Of a stretch of 6,426 bases of DNA, positions 1 to 5,418 are shown piece after piece. The first letter of the stretch is position 1, and every line of letters begins with the position of its first letter. The stretch is from Candidatus Brocadiaceae bacterium (lineage in GTDB: Bacteria; Planctomycetota; Brocadiia; SM23-32), in contig PWZK01000054.1 in the NCBI GenBank assembly GCA_003567495.1, forward strand, positions 1 to 6,426, given 5' to 3'. The notes beneath the pieces were generated by a model. It was not told where the DNA came from. It searched no databases and saw only the letters and a program-made list of their open reading frames with translations. Both the position numbers and the translations under genes were made by a program.

Positions 1-89
1 AGGTGCTTACTGCGATGCTCTTGATGCCGTTGCCGTTAATTCCGCTCGCTCTTTTCGCCACACCTCCGGGGCAACCTGAATGAAGCTAG

Positions 90-110
90 CCCGCATATTT
101 CATAAACCAA
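90..110 (+). repeat. 21-nt dispersed motif, copy 1
   Basis: The sequence reads CCCGCATATTT, one variable base (C here), then ATAAACCAA. A second copy at 5348-5368 on the same strand differs only at the variable base, so 20 of 21 positions match, which is far beyond chance in 6.4 kb. It has no clear internal palindrome. The second copy begins directly after the rpoN stop codon. This one lies 7 nt after a TGA (81-83) that closes a frame open to the left edge, so it may also follow a gene end. It could be the end of an insertion sequence or MITE, or a conserved 3'-flank motif; I cannot identify it. Confidence 0.6.
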
Positions 111-238
111 CGATAAAAATTAATATAAACAGCTATTAAGTTTGATCTTAAAGGGCACTTTTGCTGTTTTTAAAAATCACACTCTGTATTTTAGCCTCAA
201 AAACGAAGGTTTACCCTGCGGGCGCATTCCCAGCGGCG

Positions 239-262
239 CCTACTTTTTTGAAAAAAAGTAGG
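239..262. repeat. Perfect 11-bp hairpin within the 223-365 element
   Basis: The arms are CCTACTTTTTT (239-249) and AAAAAAGTAGG (252-262), with only GA between them; in RNA the innermost A-U pairs would open to form the loop. No U-tract follows on either strand, so it is not a canonical intrinsic terminator. It could still help end or stabilise the minus-strand pit transcript. Confidence 0.6.
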
Positions 263-303
263 ACAAAAAACTTTATCTTTTATACGACAGAGTTTTTTGC
301 TAA

Positions 304-323
304 GCTTTTTTTTCCAAAAAAGC
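304..323. repeat. Perfect 8-bp hairpin, counterpart of the 239-262 hairpin
   Basis: The arms are GCTTTTTT (304-311) and AAAAAAGC (316-323) around a TTCC loop. It occupies the equivalent position in the right arm of the 223-365 element and is the first strong fold downstream of pit on the minus strand. No run of U follows, so terminator function is possible but unsupported. Confidence 0.5.
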
Positions 324-391
324 ATCGGCGCTTGCCTTTCGCGCAGCTGCACCGCTGGGGACGCGTGAAATAAGCGGGATAGTGGGGCAAA

Positions 392-1696
392 TCACACCTC
401 CGCAAGATAATCGGCAAGTCTCGACAGAAACAGAGCCCGGCCAATCACGAACAGTATCATTGCCGTCACGGCGGCAATGGGAACGGTGATTAGCCATGAG
501 CCGAAGATGTTACGCGTGACTCTTTTATTTACGGCGCCCAGTCCTCTTACCAGGCCTATTCCGAGTATCGCCCCTACAAGCGTATGAGTGGTGGATATCG
601 GCATACCGAGCCTGCTGCATGCAAGTACCGTGGCCGTGGCCGCGACGTCGGCGGCCACCCCGCGCGAAGGTGTAAGTTGTGTTATTTTCTCGCCTACCGT
701 GCGCATTACCCTGTAGCCATAGGTGGCAAGCCCCACCACTATTCCTATTCCGCCCAACCCGAGTATCCATAGCGGGATCGCGACTTCCGTGGCCACCTCG
801 CCGGAGGCAACTATATTCACTACCGCGGCGAGGGGGCCGACTGCGTTTGCCACGTCGTTTGCACCGTGAGAAAACGCAACGCAGCAGGAGGTGACTATGA
901 CCATCGGGGCGAAAATTTTCTCCACATAAACCAGTTGCGAGCGCAACGAAAGGTTCGTTGCTGAAAGCAAATATCTCTCCGCAAAAAATTTTGCGACGAG
1001 CGCTCCGGCCAGCCCTATTCCCGCCGCCAGCATAAGCGCCCCGCCGCCCGTGAGCCATGACGGCAAGATATGGTCTACCCCTTTGTAAAATATCGCGGCG
1101 GCGACTATAAACATGGTGAAAAAGGCTATGACGGGCACAGTTTTCTTCGCAGCGGATAGCGGTTCTTCCCGGTTAAGCACCGCCCACGAAATAAGCTTGA
1201 AGAAAATTATCGCCATTATCCCGCCTGCAACAGGCGATATGAACCAGCTCGCCACTATGCTTCCCATAGTTCCCCAGCGCACGGCCGCCCATCCGGCGGC
1301 TATTATGCCTATCCCGGCTATTGCGCCCACGATGCTGTGAGTGGTTGATACCGGCATGCCAATCCAGGTGGCGATGTTAAGCCACAGCGCCGCCGCAAGA
1401 AGGGCACAGGCCATTCCGATCGCCAGCGACGCCGCACCCATGGCGGGGTCCATCTCGAAAGCGCCTGTTATTGCCTCCGGCGGCACGATCCCGCCACGTA
1501 TGGTCTGAGTAACGTGATAGCCGACCAAAACCGCCCCGGCAAACTCGCATATGCCTGCTGCTATAATCGCTCCCCTGACACTGAGCGCCTTGGAACCCAC
1601 CGCGTCAGCCATACTGTTGGCCACGTCGTTGGCGCCAATCATCCATGCCATGTAGAAACCCAGCGCCGCGGCAAAAATAACTATTATCCATGCCAT
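392..1696 (-). CDS. pit: PiT-family inorganic phosphate transporter
   Basis: This inner-membrane permease of 434 residues imports inorganic phosphate, in known bacterial members as a metal-phosphate complex with protons. The PiT internal duplication is plain: GANDVANS at residues 21-28 is echoed by HGANDVANAVG at 277-287, and GMPVSTTHSIVGAI at 113-126 by GMPISTTHTLVGAI at 364-377. Long hydrophobic stretches between them fit 10-12 membrane helices, with a more polar loop near 171-186. Length is normal for bacterial PiT and both ends look intact. The ATG is followed at once by the first hydrophobic helix, but no Shine-Dalgarno sequence precedes it. It starts 7 bp after the DUF47 stop, so translational coupling is likely. 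The DUF47 partner supports phosphate over sulfate as substrate. The cation cannot be read from the sequence. Confidence 0.95.
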   Translation of the reverse strand: MAWIIVIFAAALGFYMAWMIGANDVANSMADAVGSKALSVRGAIIAAGICEFAGAVLVGYHVTQTIRGGIVPPEAITGAFEMDPAMGAASLAIGMACALLAAALWLNIATWIGMPVSTTHSIVGAIAGIGIIAAGWAAVRWGTMGSIVASWFISPVAGGIMAIIFFKLISWAVLNREEPLSAAKKTVPVIAFFTMFIVAAAIFYKGVDHILPSWLTGGGALMLAAGIGLAGALVAKFFAERYLLSATNLSLRSQLVYVEKIFAPMVIVTSCCVAFSHGANDVANAVGPLAAVVNIVASGEVATEVAIPLWILGLGGIGIVVGLATYGYRVMRTVGEKITQLTPSRGVAADVAATATVLACSRLGMPISTTHTLVGAILGIGLVRGLGAVNKRVTRNIFGSWLITVPIAAVTAMILFVIGRALFLSRLADYLAEV

Positions 1697-1703
1697 AATA
1701 TAT

Positions 1704-2390
1704 CTATTTAACTATCATCGTCCGAAGGAATTCGCCGGTGTTTTCCGCCGCATTGGCAACGTCACTCAGTGTGCGGAGCATCTTCTCATAAAAAGAGATC
1801 GTGATCGGGTCCAGCTCGTCTTCAAGCTCGTAAATGTGAATGCTGATCTGACGCTGAAGCCGGTCGCAGCGCCACTCGGCCTCGCCAAGCGAGCTTATCT
1901 TTTCAAGAACGCTGCGGGCTTCCGCCCCGCCGAACGAGGTCTCGGCCAGTTCTTCAAGGTCTTCGGCCGCTTCGGTCAACAGTTCGCTCAGATGCAGCAC
2001 CTGCCTGGAAAAATCCTTGAATTCTTCACAAAGATCCTCGTGGATCCTGGTTTTGCGGATAAAAAGCACCACCGCAAAATCCTCCACACCATCAGCTATG
2101 CTGTCTATGTGATGGAGAAAATTGTCGAGGTCTTCCCGCTCCACCGGCATGAAATACCGGCGCGGCAGCTGCTCCCGCACGGCATGCTTGATCCGGTCGG
2201 CCTCGTATTCAAGCTGAGAAACCTGGTCCTGGAGGCGGTGAATCTGCTCGTAATCTTCATCGATAACCGCCTGCATCAGTGGACAGATCAAACTCACGCA
2301 CTCATGGACTTTTCTGGCGTGTTCAACAAGTGAACTGAACGGAGACCGGCCAAAAACTTCTTTAAGAAGGCTCACTTTTCTTTTCTCCAT
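1704..2390 (-). CDS. DUF47/PhoU-like Pit accessory protein
   Basis: This is a soluble all-helical protein of 228 residues in the DUF47 (PhoU-like, TIGR00153-type) family, which commonly sits beside pit genes and is thought to modulate phosphate transport. The recognisable core is EADRIKHAVREQLPRRYF followed by MPVEREDLDNFLHHIDSIADGVED (about residues 63-104), matching the family pattern of an acidic helix, an LPR(R/G)xFxPV turn and a D.L...D.IAD..ED helix. The C-terminal helix FYEKMLRTLSDVANAAENTGEFLR fits the second PhoU-like repeat. These acidic positions bind metal in PhoU relatives. No signal peptide or membrane segment is seen. It is first in the operon with pit. The chosen ATG lacks an upstream Shine-Dalgarno sequence; a GTG at 2373-2375 (residue 6) preceded by GGAG is an alternative start. 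Confidence 0.9.
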   Translation of the reverse strand: MEKRKVSLLKEVFGRSPFSSLVEHARKVHECVSLICPLMQAVIDEDYEQIHRLQDQVSQLEYEADRIKHAVREQLPRRYFMPVEREDLDNFLHHIDSIADGVEDFAVVLFIRKTRIHEDLCEEFKDFSRQVLHLSELLTEAAEDLEELAETSFGGAEARSVLEKISSLGEAEWRCDRLQRQISIHIYELEDELDPITISFYEKMLRTLSDVANAAENTGEFLRTMIVK

Positions 2391-2421
2391 AAATAAAAGG
2401 TACCGGTTTTGAAGTGCAGCT

Positions 2422-2449
2422 ATTATAACATAATGAGAATTTCATGCAA
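2422..2449 (-). promoter_or_regulatory. Probable sigma-70-type promoter of the DUF47-pit operon
   Basis: On the minus strand a perfect TATAAT (2427 down to 2422) is preceded by TG and one base, an extended -10. A weak -35, TTGCAT (2449 to 2444), lies 16 bp upstream. Transcription would start near 2415, leaving a leader of about 25 nt before the DUF47 ATG at 2390. I see no Pho box or other phosphate-response operator nearby. Confidence 0.55.
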
Positions 2450-2540
2450 TATGCGGCATATGCGGCAGGCATTGGAAGCTTTGGGTCTGAAACGCGCAAA
2501 AAACTCATGCAGCGCAAATTCTTCTCTCTGTCGTATGAGC

Positions 2541-2569
2541 TGGAAATTCTCGTTCATTGCTATTATAAT
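2541..2569 (+). promoter_or_regulatory. Possible plus-strand promoter far upstream of recR
   Basis: A -35-like TGGAAA (2541-2546, four of six matching) and a perfect TATAAT (2564-2569) are separated by 17 bp. It points toward recR but lies about 470 bp from that start, with a MITE-like element between. The A+T-rich context and the partly palindromic TATTATAATA make a chance match quite possible. Confidence 0.25.
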
Positions 2570-2579
2570 ACAATAGGTA

Positions 2580-2615
2580 CTTAGTATCGAAACATCGACA
2601 ACAAATTGTCGATAT
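2580..2615 (+). repeat. 36-nt hairpin repeat, left copy flanking recR
   Basis: This segment matches the reverse complement of 3747-3782 at 31 of 36 positions. It contains a perfect 8-bp stem, ATCGACAA (2594-2601) and TTGTCGAT (2606-2613), with a CAAA loop. The right copy keeps a related stem despite base changes. It lies in the non-coding region 2391-3042, outside any gene, and is REP-like in character. Confidence 0.6.
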
Positions 2616-2654
2616 GCGAATTTTTGTTTTTCAGGTTGCTATGGGTATGGGACT

Positions 2655-2915
2655 AAATTCAAAATTCAAAATTCCAAATATCAAATAAATCTCAAATCCA
2701 AAATTGCAAATTCAAAACATGCCGGATGCGGCGAAAATAACCGTAGGGGCAATCCCCCGTGATTGCCCTGGTGCGAACGCTCGTGATGTTGGGCAACCAC
2801 AGGGGGTTGCCCCTACGAGAAATGCGTTGTTGTTGCCGGATGCCGTTCAACGTTTTGAATTTTGATATTATAATTTTGGATTTATTTGGAACTTGAGATT
2901 TTGAATTTGTAATTT
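2655..2915. mobile_element. MITE-like element with A+T-rich imperfect terminal inverted repeats
   Basis: The outer arms, about 2655-2718 and 2852-2915, are built of AAATTCAAAAT-type words and are inverted to each other. Perfect blocks include CAAATAAATC (2682-2691) against GATTTATTTG (2879-2888), and AAATTCAAAAC (2708-2718) against GTTTTGAATTT (2852-2862). Between them lies a second, GC-rich inverted repeat (2743-2816). No transposase or plausible ORF is present, so any movement would need a transposase supplied elsewhere. Boundaries are approximate and I cannot see a convincing target-site duplication. Similar A+T-rich arms occur in repeats of many bacterial genomes, but the family is not identified here. 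Confidence 0.6.
2743..2816. repeat. Inner GC-rich inverted repeat, GTAGGGGCAA type
   Basis: The left arm 2743-2768 and the right arm 2791-2816 match at 23 of 26 positions when one is reverse-complemented. Each arm also folds on itself: GGGCAAT with ATTGCCC on the left, and GGGCAACC with GGTTGCCC on the right. Two of the three arm differences form a compensating pair, so both small hairpins keep their pairing, which suggests the fold is selected. It may be a separate element that inserted into the A+T-rich one. Confidence 0.65.
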
Positions 2916-2944
2916 TCTCTGCGTATGCACAGTACTGCGCCGAA

Positions 2945-2961
2945 GCCTGCATGCTGCAGGC
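2945..2961. repeat. Short GC-rich hairpin upstream of recR
   Basis: The stem is GCCTGCA (2945-2951) and TGCAGGC (2955-2961) with a TGC loop. It sits between the MITE-like element and the next hairpin (2971-2998), so the recR leader would carry two stem-loops in close succession. No T-run follows, so it is not an evident terminator. Confidence 0.45.
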
Positions 2962-2970
2962 AGGGCGCCC

Positions 2971-2998
2971 CATTTTCAGAGCGAAGTCTCTGAAAATG
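2971..2998 (+). repeat. GCGAAGTC-loop hairpin, upstream of recR
   Basis: A perfect 11-bp stem, CATTTTCAGAG (2971-2981) and CTCTGAAAATG (2988-2998), encloses the loop CGAAGT. It ends 44 bp before the recR ATG, so it would lie in the 5' leader of recR mRNA. The hairpin at 3655-3690, read on the minus strand, has the same loop and a related stem. It does not cover the ribosome binding site, so direct control of translation is not evident. Confidence 0.6.
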
Positions 2999-3023
2999 CG
3001 TAGGTGCTCAATAGTAACGCTCC

Positions 3024-3032
3024 AAAGGAGGG
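3024..3032 (+). promoter_or_regulatory. Strong Shine-Dalgarno site for recR
   Basis: AAAGGAGGG lies 10 nt before the ATG at 3043. It supports that start over an in-frame GTG at 3004, which would add 13 residues of unlikely sequence and would place this site inside the coding region. Confidence 0.8.
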
Positions 3033-3042
3033 CGGCAGTTTT

Positions 3043-3648
3043 ATGAAGAACGAACCCGTCGGTTCAATAGAACATCTCGTTGATTTGTTGTCAAGACTTC
3101 CCGGTGTGGGCGACCGCACCGCACAGCGCCTTGCCTATCATATCGGGCGTTTGGGTGGTGGGGCTGCAACGGAGCTGGCGGACGCCATACGGGACGTGCA
3201 GGAACACGTAAGGCAATGCTCGACCTGCTGTCTTCTTGCAGAAAGCGATCCGTGTCATATATGTTCCGATGCAAGGCGGGACAAGTCGTGCATATGTGTT
3301 GTAGAGAGCTCGCGGGATGCTTATGCCCTTGAATCAAGCGGTGGCTATAAAGGGCTCTACCACGTGCTCGGCGGAAGGCTCGCGCCGCTGGACGGCATTG
3401 AGCCGGAGCATTTAAGTGTATCCGAGCTGATAAAAAGGGTGGCGAAAGGCGGGGTTGAAGAACTCATAATCGCAACCAACCCCGATATGGAAGGCGATAC
3501 GACCGCCGCGATGATAAGGGACGCCGTGGGCGAGAGCGGCCCGGTTAAAATAACCCGGCTCGCCCGTGGGCTCCCCAGCGGAAGTCATCTTGAATATGCC
3601 AACACCGCCATGCTTTCGGAAGCCATAGACGGAAGGCGGGAGATGTGA
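3043..3648 (+). CDS. recR: Recombination mediator protein RecR
   Basis: RecR works with RecF and RecO to load RecA onto SSB-coated single-stranded DNA at gaps, and forms ring-shaped oligomers that clamp DNA. All domains are present in the 201 residues, the usual length. They are a helix-hairpin-helix with LSRLPGVGDRTAQRLAYHI (16-34), a four-cysteine zinc finger (C59, C62, C71, C74), a Toprim domain opening with CVVESSRDAYALE (85-97; E88 is the likely acidic residue), the ATNPDMEGDTTA segment (144-155) and the C-terminal GLPSG...LEYAN region ending in GRREM. Most bacteria keep recR after dnaX and the ybaB/EbfC gene; neither is here, and repeats flank the gene on both sides. No intrinsic defect is seen, so the gene should be functional. 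Confidence 0.96.
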   Translation: MKNEPVGSIEHLVDLLSRLPGVGDRTAQRLAYHIGRLGGGAATELADAIRDVQEHVRQCSTCCLLAESDPCHICSDARRDKSCICVVESSRDAYALESSGGYKGLYHVLGGRLAPLDGIEPEHLSVSELIKRVAKGGVEELIIATNPDMEGDTTAAMIRDAVGESGPVKITRLARGLPSGSHLEYANTAMLSEAIDGRREM

Positions 3649-3654
3649 GAAAAC

Positions 3655-3690
3655 TAATTCTTTTTCAAGACTTCGCTTGAAAAAGAATTA
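3655..3690 (-). repeat. GCGAAGTC-loop hairpin, downstream of recR, inverted copy
   Basis: A perfect 15-bp stem, TAATTCTTTTTCAAG (3655-3669) and CTTGAAAAAGAATTA (3676-3690), encloses ACTTCG, the reverse complement of the loop at 2982-2987. It begins 6 bp after the recR stop and probably forms the 3' end or a stabilising fold of the recR transcript. There is no following U-tract, so it is not a canonical intrinsic terminator. Confidence 0.6.
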
Positions 3691-3695
3691 ATAAA

Positions 3696-3719
3696 ACGAC
3701 TACGACAACGGCTACGACT
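3696..3719 (+). repeat. Four tandem 6-bp units of ACGACW type
   Basis: Units ACGACT, ACGACA, ACGGCT and ACGACT run head to tail just after the recR 3' hairpin. One unit carries a single change. It is a short degenerate microsatellite; no function is visible. Confidence 0.5.
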
Positions 3720-3746
3720 AAACGGCAAACGACATAGTTTTTTAGT

Positions 3747-3782
3747 ACATCGAAAATTTGTGGTCGATGTTGCGATATTAAG
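3747..3782 (-). repeat. 36-nt hairpin repeat, right copy flanking recR, inverted
   Basis: Read on the minus strand this matches 2580-2615 at 31 of 36 positions. It folds as ACATCGA (3747-3753) with TCGATGT (3764-3770). One substitution extends the outer stem by replacing a C-A mismatch of the left copy with a C-G pair. It overlaps the 10-bp palindrome TAAGCGCTTA (3779-3788). It lies about 100 bp upstream of the rpoN start. I see no convincing rpoN promoter in 3783-3880. Confidence 0.6.
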
Positions 3783-3868
3783 CGCTTAACTGAGCGCCAT
3801 TTAGCGCAGGCTGACAATTTGTTTTAGATGTAGAGCCATCAGGGGCCTGAAACGGTATTAAAAACATT

Positions 3869-3873
3869 GGAGA
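3869..3873 (+). promoter_or_regulatory. Ribosome binding site of rpoN
   Basis: GGAGA sits 7 nt before the ATG at 3881. A second in-frame ATG two codons later (3887) is possible but would stretch the spacing to 13 nt, so 3881 is preferred. Confidence 0.65.
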
Positions 3874-3880
3874 ACAATAA

Positions 3881-5347
3881 ATGAGGATGGAAGCAAACTT
3901 GCAGGCGCGCCAGGAAATGCAGATGAAACTTGCGCCGCAGGTAATTCAATCTATAGAAATACTGCAACTCCCTCTGCTGGAACTGGAGCAAAGAATAGAT
4001 CAGGAACTGGAGGAAAATCCGCTTCTGGAACTCGAACGCTCGGAGAGAACCGAAGTAAGCGAGAATTCGGAATCCGCGGAAGAGGATAAAGCCGGGGATT
4101 CTGAGCAAAGTGACCCGATGCAAGAAGAGACCGTGGAATCCGACCGGTTCGAAAGGTTGAGTGAGCTTACCGACTACTATGAAAAACACACGGGGAACGA
4201 GCCGTTTAAACGCTCACCCTCCGACAATGAAAGGGGGAGCAAACTGGAGGCGCTTGAAAACTCACCCGCTCCGGAACCGTCGCTTCAGGATCATTTGCGT
4301 GCGCAGGTTTCCTATCTCGCACTTGAAGAACCCTTGCAGGCAGTTTGCGAAAACATAATCTCCAATCTTGACGACCGCGGGTACCTGGAACACGACATAG
4401 AAAGCCTGATTCCGTCATCAATCCGCGAAGAGTCCTCCGAATGCGGTGAGAGGGCGCTGGAGATAGTTCAAGGTCTTGAACCGCCGGGTGTCGGCGCAAG
4501 AGACCTGAAAGAATGCCTGCTTCTTCAGCTCGACCCGAGGGAAAAGGATTATGACACTGTCGCGGAAATCATTAACAATCACTTTGAAGATGTCACCCGG
4601 AACCGTTTGCCCCGGATAGCTGAAAAAACAGGATACTCGATAGAGACGGTTAAAAAAACTGTAGAAAAAATAGGTTCGCTTACCCCGAGGCCTGGCTCCC
4701 TGTTCTCCAATCCACCTTCGCCCCACGTTTTGCCCGACGTAAGCATCTACGAAGACGATGGAGGGTATGAAGTCGCACTTGAGAATGCATGGCTGCCCTC
4801 ACTGCGCATAAGCGCATATTATGCAAGACGCCTGCAGGAAAAGGGGCTGGATGAAAAAACACGTGCTTACCTTGAGGCGAAATTGCAGGCCGCACAGGGC
4901 ATCATATCCGCGATCGAACAGCGCAGGGTTACATTGGAAAACGTGGTGAAAGAAATAGTGAAGGTGCAGAAAGATTTTTTCGATAGGGGCGAAATGTATC
5001 TTAAGCCCCTTAAAATGCAGGACGTGGCCGATGCCGTGGGCGTGCACGTTTCAACGGTCAGCCGGGCCATATCCGATAAATACGCTCAGACCCCCCAGGG
5101 TATTTATTCCCTGAAAAGGTTCTTTTCAGGTGGCATCCGTAACAAAGACGGCGATCTCGAATCATGGGACGTAGTTCGGAAAAAACTGGTGCAGCTGATA
5201 AACAATGAGGACAAGCAAAAACCGATGAGCGACGAAGATATCGCCGAAACGCTTAAGGCCCATGGCATAGATATTGCCCGCCGCACAGTCGCAAAGTATC
5301 GTAAAAACCTCGACATTCCGTCCTCCCGCCTGCGAAGGGAGTATTAA
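3881..5347 (+). CDS. rpoN: RNA polymerase sigma-54 factor RpoN
   Basis: Sigma-54 directs RNA polymerase to -24/-12 promoters and needs AAA+ enhancer-binding activators to open them. The 488 residues show the full layout. Region I is Gln/Leu-rich (about 1-50, [20 protein letters not shown]). A strongly acidic, Ser/Glu-rich region II follows (about 53-105). The core-binding domain contains [19 protein letters not shown] (199-217). A helix-turn-helix, [19 protein letters not shown], starts at residue 379. The C-terminal RpoN box is ARRTVAKYR (466-474), followed by K where many homologues have E. No key segment is missing. The usual neighbours lptB and hpf are absent; the gene stands between recR and gltX. 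No activator gene and no sigma-54 promoter was found in the window, so its regulon here is unknown. Confidence 0.97.
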   Translation: MRMEANLQARQEMQMKLAPQVIQSIEILQLPLLELEQRIDQELEENPLLELERSERTEVSENSESAEEDKAGDSEQSDPMQEETVESDRFERLSELTDYYEKHTGNEPFKRSPSDNERGSKLEALENSPAPEPSLQDHLRAQVSYLALEEPLQAVCENIISNLDDRGYLEHDIESLIPSSIREESSECGERALEIVQGLEPPGVGARDLKECLLLQLDPREKDYDTVAEIINNHFEDVTRNRLPRIAEKTGYSIETVKKTVEKIGSLTPRPGSLFSNPPSPHVLPDVSIYEDDGGYEVALENAWLPSLRISAYYARRLQEKGLDEKTRAYLEAKLQAAQGIISAIEQRRVTLENVVKEIVKVQKDFFDRGEMYLKPLKMQDVADAVGVHVSTVSRAISDKYAQTPQGIYSLKRFFSGGIRNKDGDLESWDVVRKKLVQLINNEDKQKPMSDEDIAETLKAHGIDIARRTVAKYRKNLDIPSSRLRREY

Positions 5348-5368
5348 CCCGCATATTTTATAAACCAA
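5348..5368 (+). repeat. 21-nt dispersed motif, copy 2
   Basis: It begins at the first base after the rpoN TAA and differs from 90-110 only at position 12 (T instead of C). It occupies the first third of the 71-bp rpoN-gltX spacer. No hairpin or terminator accompanies it, so read-through into gltX is possible. Confidence 0.6.
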
Positions 5369-5418
5369 AGACAGGCGTTAGTTTCACAAAACGAAAATTT
5401 TTTTGGAAAACATCACGT

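Larger units (their letters stand above)
223..365. repeat. MITE-like imperfect inverted-repeat element with a hairpin in each arm
   Basis: The two arms share three blocks in the same order when one is reverse-complemented. The outer block ends in CCCAGCGG (223-236 against 352-365, 12 of 14 matching). The middle block is an A/T-run hairpin in each arm (239-262 and 304-323). The inner block is CAAAAAACT (264-272 against 291-299, perfect). An unpaired spacer of about 18 nt lies at 273-290. The element has no coding capacity that I can support. It sits 27 bp beyond the pit stop codon, so pit transcripts probably read into it. Whether it moves or is only a structured 3' region cannot be told from one copy. 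Confidence 0.55.

Noticed and set aside
1..83. Two plus-strand frames open from the left edge, closing at TGA 77-79 and TGA 81-83; one is hydrophobic and Leu/Pro-rich.
   Set aside because: About 25 codons with no recognisable motif and two competing frames. A gene end is possible but cannot be assigned.
128..171. Inverted AACAGC / GCTGTT with inner TTAAG / CTTAA and five Ts, terminator-like for an upstream gene.
   Set aside because: Short A+T-rich stems with large unpaired parts; not convincing as a terminator. Apart from the listed repeats, positions 1-222 show nothing else.
1836..2333. Plus-strand 165-residue ORF opposite the DUF47 gene.
   Set aside because: Antisense shadow of a well-supported family protein; no independent motif.
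282..2535. 11-bp inverted match CTCTGTCGTAT between about 280 and 2525.
   Set aside because: Matches of this length are expected by chance in a window of this size.
2901..2929. TTGAAT and TATGCA with 17-bp spacing as a recR promoter.
   Set aside because: Only four and three matches to the consensus, in A+T-rich repeat DNA; not supportable.
2692..2973. Minus-strand 93-residue ORF across the MITE-like element.
   Set aside because: It runs through the inverted repeats and its composition reflects them; no motif or ribosome site.
3004..3042. Upstream GTG start that would extend RecR by 13 residues.
   Set aside because: The strong Shine-Dalgarno site lies inside this extension and is correctly placed for the ATG at 3043.
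2391..3880. Sigma-54 (-24/-12) promoters near rpoN or the pit operon.
   Set aside because: No GG-N10-GC site with a good surrounding consensus was found by eye.
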